A stretch of 16,467 bases of DNA, taken from contig JARBTY010000042.1 of assembly GCA_029239935.1 (NCBI GenBank), positions 1 through 16,467 on the forward strand. The letters run 5' to 3'. The notes under the pieces were generated by a model. It was given only the letters and a program-made list of their open reading frames with translations, did no database searches and was not told the origin of the DNA. The stretch is from Clostridia bacterium (GTDB taxonomy: Bacteria > Bacillota_A > Clostridia > Lachnospirales > Cellulosilyticaceae). A program made the position numbers and the translations under genes. Position 1 is the stretch's first letter. Each line of letters opens with the position of its first letter. Positions 15,181 through 16,467 of the stretch are shown piece after piece.

Positions 15181-15748
15181 GACCTACCTTTTGTCTTTTA
15201 ATATGTGATCTGGTAAATACATAAAAATATAATACGATGGATAATGTGTAAAAAATAACTCTTCCAAAAATCGTATGGGCAAAATAAAACATGTTGTTGC
15301 CGTAATAATAAACAAGTATACAGATTGTAAAAATCCTGAGTATATTCGCCATAAAAATCCAAACGGTTCCGAGAGCTGTAACAACTATTTTTTCCAGAGT
15401 ATTATAGATTGGAAAAAACCATACAAGCGCTGTAAAGGCTAAAATCTCAATAACACCCGCACACTCATAATCAATATAAAGTGATATTGCTTCTTGGTTT
15501 CTGGATATAACGATAAGTGAATAGTCATGGAAGGTTTGATAATACCCGGTGGCATCTCCAACGATGCCTGAGACCACCGTCACCATCCTACTTAGTACAC
15601 TTACAAGGTACGGTTCAAAGAAAATCATCAGGAAAAAGAATAAGCCAACCGCTCCAACAACAAATTTAAAAAAGTGAAGCTTTCCCCGCTCAAACGTAAT
15701 CAGTATATACAACCATAAGACAAATAATGAACTTTTTAAAATAATCAT
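15152..15748 (-). CDS. xrtG: Exosortase family protein XrtG
   Basis: A 198-residue polytopic membrane protein with about six helices. The exosortase triad is present: Cys96 in DYECAGVIE, Arg138 in ANILRIF, His158 in YFAHTIFGR. The family is thought to cleave C-terminal sorting signals in the membrane, by analogy with sortases. The position beside a Firmicu-CTERM protein and a dedicated glycosyltransferase matches the Gram-positive exosortase group (TIGR03110, as I recall). The start ATG overlaps the stop of the CTERM gene (ATGA, 15745-15748), and no strong ribosome site is visible, so translation is probably coupled. This fits stoichiometric production of substrate and processing enzyme. Confidence 0.92.
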   Translation of the reverse strand: MIILKSSLFVLWLYILITFERGKLHFFKFVVGAVGLFFFLMIFFEPYLVSVLSRMVTVVSGIVGDATGYYQTFHDYSLIVISRNQEAISLYIDYECAGVIEILAFTALVWFFPIYNTLEKIVVTALGTVWIFMANILRIFTICILVYYYGNNMFYFAHTIFGRVIFYTLSIVLYFYVFTRSHIKRQKVGHVSYGDPIQ

Positions 15749-16359
15749 TGTATTTTGTTTCGCTTTCTTTTATAAATAAACATTCCTAGTCCCGCTGCCG
15801 CTGCACTGATTAAGATACCCATATAAGCATAAGTGCTGCCTGCCTGAAAGCTTAGGGATTGGCTGCCCAAATTCGGAAACTCTAATCTTAAAGTAAACAT
15901 CTGGTTATTGGCATCCTTTTCAAAAGTGGATAAAGGAATACGAAATTCAGCTTTGTCGCTGGTTTTGCCGTTATTATTGCTTCCTCTTACGACGTATCCA
16001 TCAGTTGTTAAAAAATTATAACCACCATTGGTATCGATAATAGAAACACGACCACCACTTGGATTATCAGGCGCCAGCGCCAGCTGTTTGCGATTGCCAT
16101 TATCTACATAATAATAAATCTGATAATAGCCTATATTTTGTCCACCCTTAGTACCCATTTGAATATGCAGATAGAGATCTGTATCGCTGACGTACCACTT
16201 AACCGTATGGGCCTGTCCTGGGTTATTCCACTGATAGCTTAACTGCGTCCCCGGTTTATCTGCCCAATCATCAAAATAGCCGTCAAGACTGATGCTTGCT
16301 GGCGCCCCATAGGTGATGAGTGGGATGCACATCCACATCAGTATGATTATCTTTTTCAT
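15745..16359 (-). CDS. Firmicu-CTERM sorting-domain protein (predicted XrtG substrate)
   Basis: A 204-residue exported protein. The signal peptide spans about residues 1-18 (ending TYGA). The mature part opens with ISLDGYFDDWADKP, typical of Firmicu-CTERM proteins (TIGR04145, as I recall), and continues as a beta-rich domain reminiscent of carbohydrate-binding family 9-like folds, with a segment WYVSDTDLYLHIQMG. The C-terminus carries the sorting signal: a small-residue-rich membrane helix (about 177-197, YAYMGILISAAAAGLGMFIY) followed by a basic KRKRNK tail. It is the likely dedicated target of XrtG encoded next to it. The ATG directly follows the stop codon of the upstream gene, and its AAAGGG ribosome site lies within that gene's 3' end. 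Confidence 0.85.
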   Translation of the reverse strand: MKKIIILMWMCIPLITYGAPASISLDGYFDDWADKPGTQLSYQWNNPGQAHTVKWYVSDTDLYLHIQMGTKGGQNIGYYQIYYYVDNGNRKQLALAPDNPSGGRVSIIDTNGGYNFLTTDGYVVRGSNNNGKTSDKAEFRIPLSTFEKDANNQMFTLRLEFPNLGSQSLSFQAGSTYAYMGILISAAAAGLGMFIYKRKRNKIQ

Positions 16360-16467
16360 CTAATCACCCTTTCTCTTGTATATGAAAATGAGCAGCAGCA
16401 CTAGTCCTAAACTCCCTATCAGTGAAACAATAATGCCTTGTACTAAATAAGGATAAATAATTTTGAC
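16360..16467 (-). CDS. C-terminal end of an upstream membrane protein (partial)
   Basis: Thirty-five residues are visible before a TAG stop at 16360-16362. They contain one strongly hydrophobic helix (GIIVSLIGSLGLVLLLIFIY) and end KRKGD. The frame is open to the right edge. The stop abuts the start of the CTERM gene with no spacer, so it belongs to the same operon. The helix-then-basic tail looks like the last membrane helix of a polytopic protein such as a YfhO- or PTPS-related family member, but with only this much visible the family cannot be named. Confidence 0.7.
   Translation of the reverse strand, partial: VKIIYPYLVQGIIVSLIGSLGLVLLLIFIYKRKGD

Overview
The window looks like a chromosomal segment of an anaerobic, low-G+C, Gram-positive bacterium of the class Clostridia, possibly Lachnospirales (the order is a guess). 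The evidence is AT-rich DNA with strong AGGAGG ribosome binding sites, a protein anchored by S-layer homology (SLH) domains, a perfect CIRCE element upstream of a small heat-shock gene, and an exosortase-G/Firmicu-CTERM locus, a type known from Firmicutes.

Left third (1-6260, minus strand): a two-gene operon. The first gene (725-5974) encodes a secreted 1749-residue S-layer-anchored protein with three beta-propellers carrying Asp-box motifs and two FMN-binding domains, each with a covalent-flavinylation motif (Thr897 and Thr1656 are the predicted FMN sites). The second gene (1-607, cut by the left edge) encodes a lipoprotein ApbE-type FAD:protein FMN transferase, the enzyme that makes this attachment. 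A near-consensus promoter (6216-6244) followed by two Fur-like boxes (6177-6191 and 6087-6101) suggests iron control. Together this looks like an iron-responsive, cell-surface flavin redox system, with the flavoprotein and its modifying enzyme made side by side. It is the most interesting part of the window.

Middle (6360-9890): a divergent Old Yellow Enzyme-like oxidoreductase (+) converges on a padR/iron-sulfur-flavoprotein pair (-), with a perfect 15-bp inverted repeat between them as a shared terminator. The second gene of the pair is an unusual fusion of a flavodoxin-like [4Fe-4S] protein, an SCP2-like domain and a six-helix membrane domain. This segment is visibly richer in G+C than its surroundings and may have been acquired.

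9890-10560: a monocistronic hsp20 gene with a textbook sigma-A promoter, a perfect CIRCE operator and its own terminator.

Right third (10566-16467, all minus): an exosortase-G (XrtG) locus. In transcription order it holds the end of a membrane protein, a Firmicu-CTERM substrate protein, XrtG (Cys96/Arg138/His158), a processive-type glycosyltransferase, a polyprenyl-phosphate-type glycosyltransferase, then a transposase remnant, a membrane protein with a degenerate GGDEF domain, a GtrA-like membrane protein, and a 6-pyruvoyl-tetrahydropterin-synthase-like protein without the catalytic Cys. The genes overlap tightly except at the transposase remnant, which splits the locus. The likely job is making a surface glycan or glycolipid together with sorting of the CTERM protein, but the biochemistry of this system is not established.
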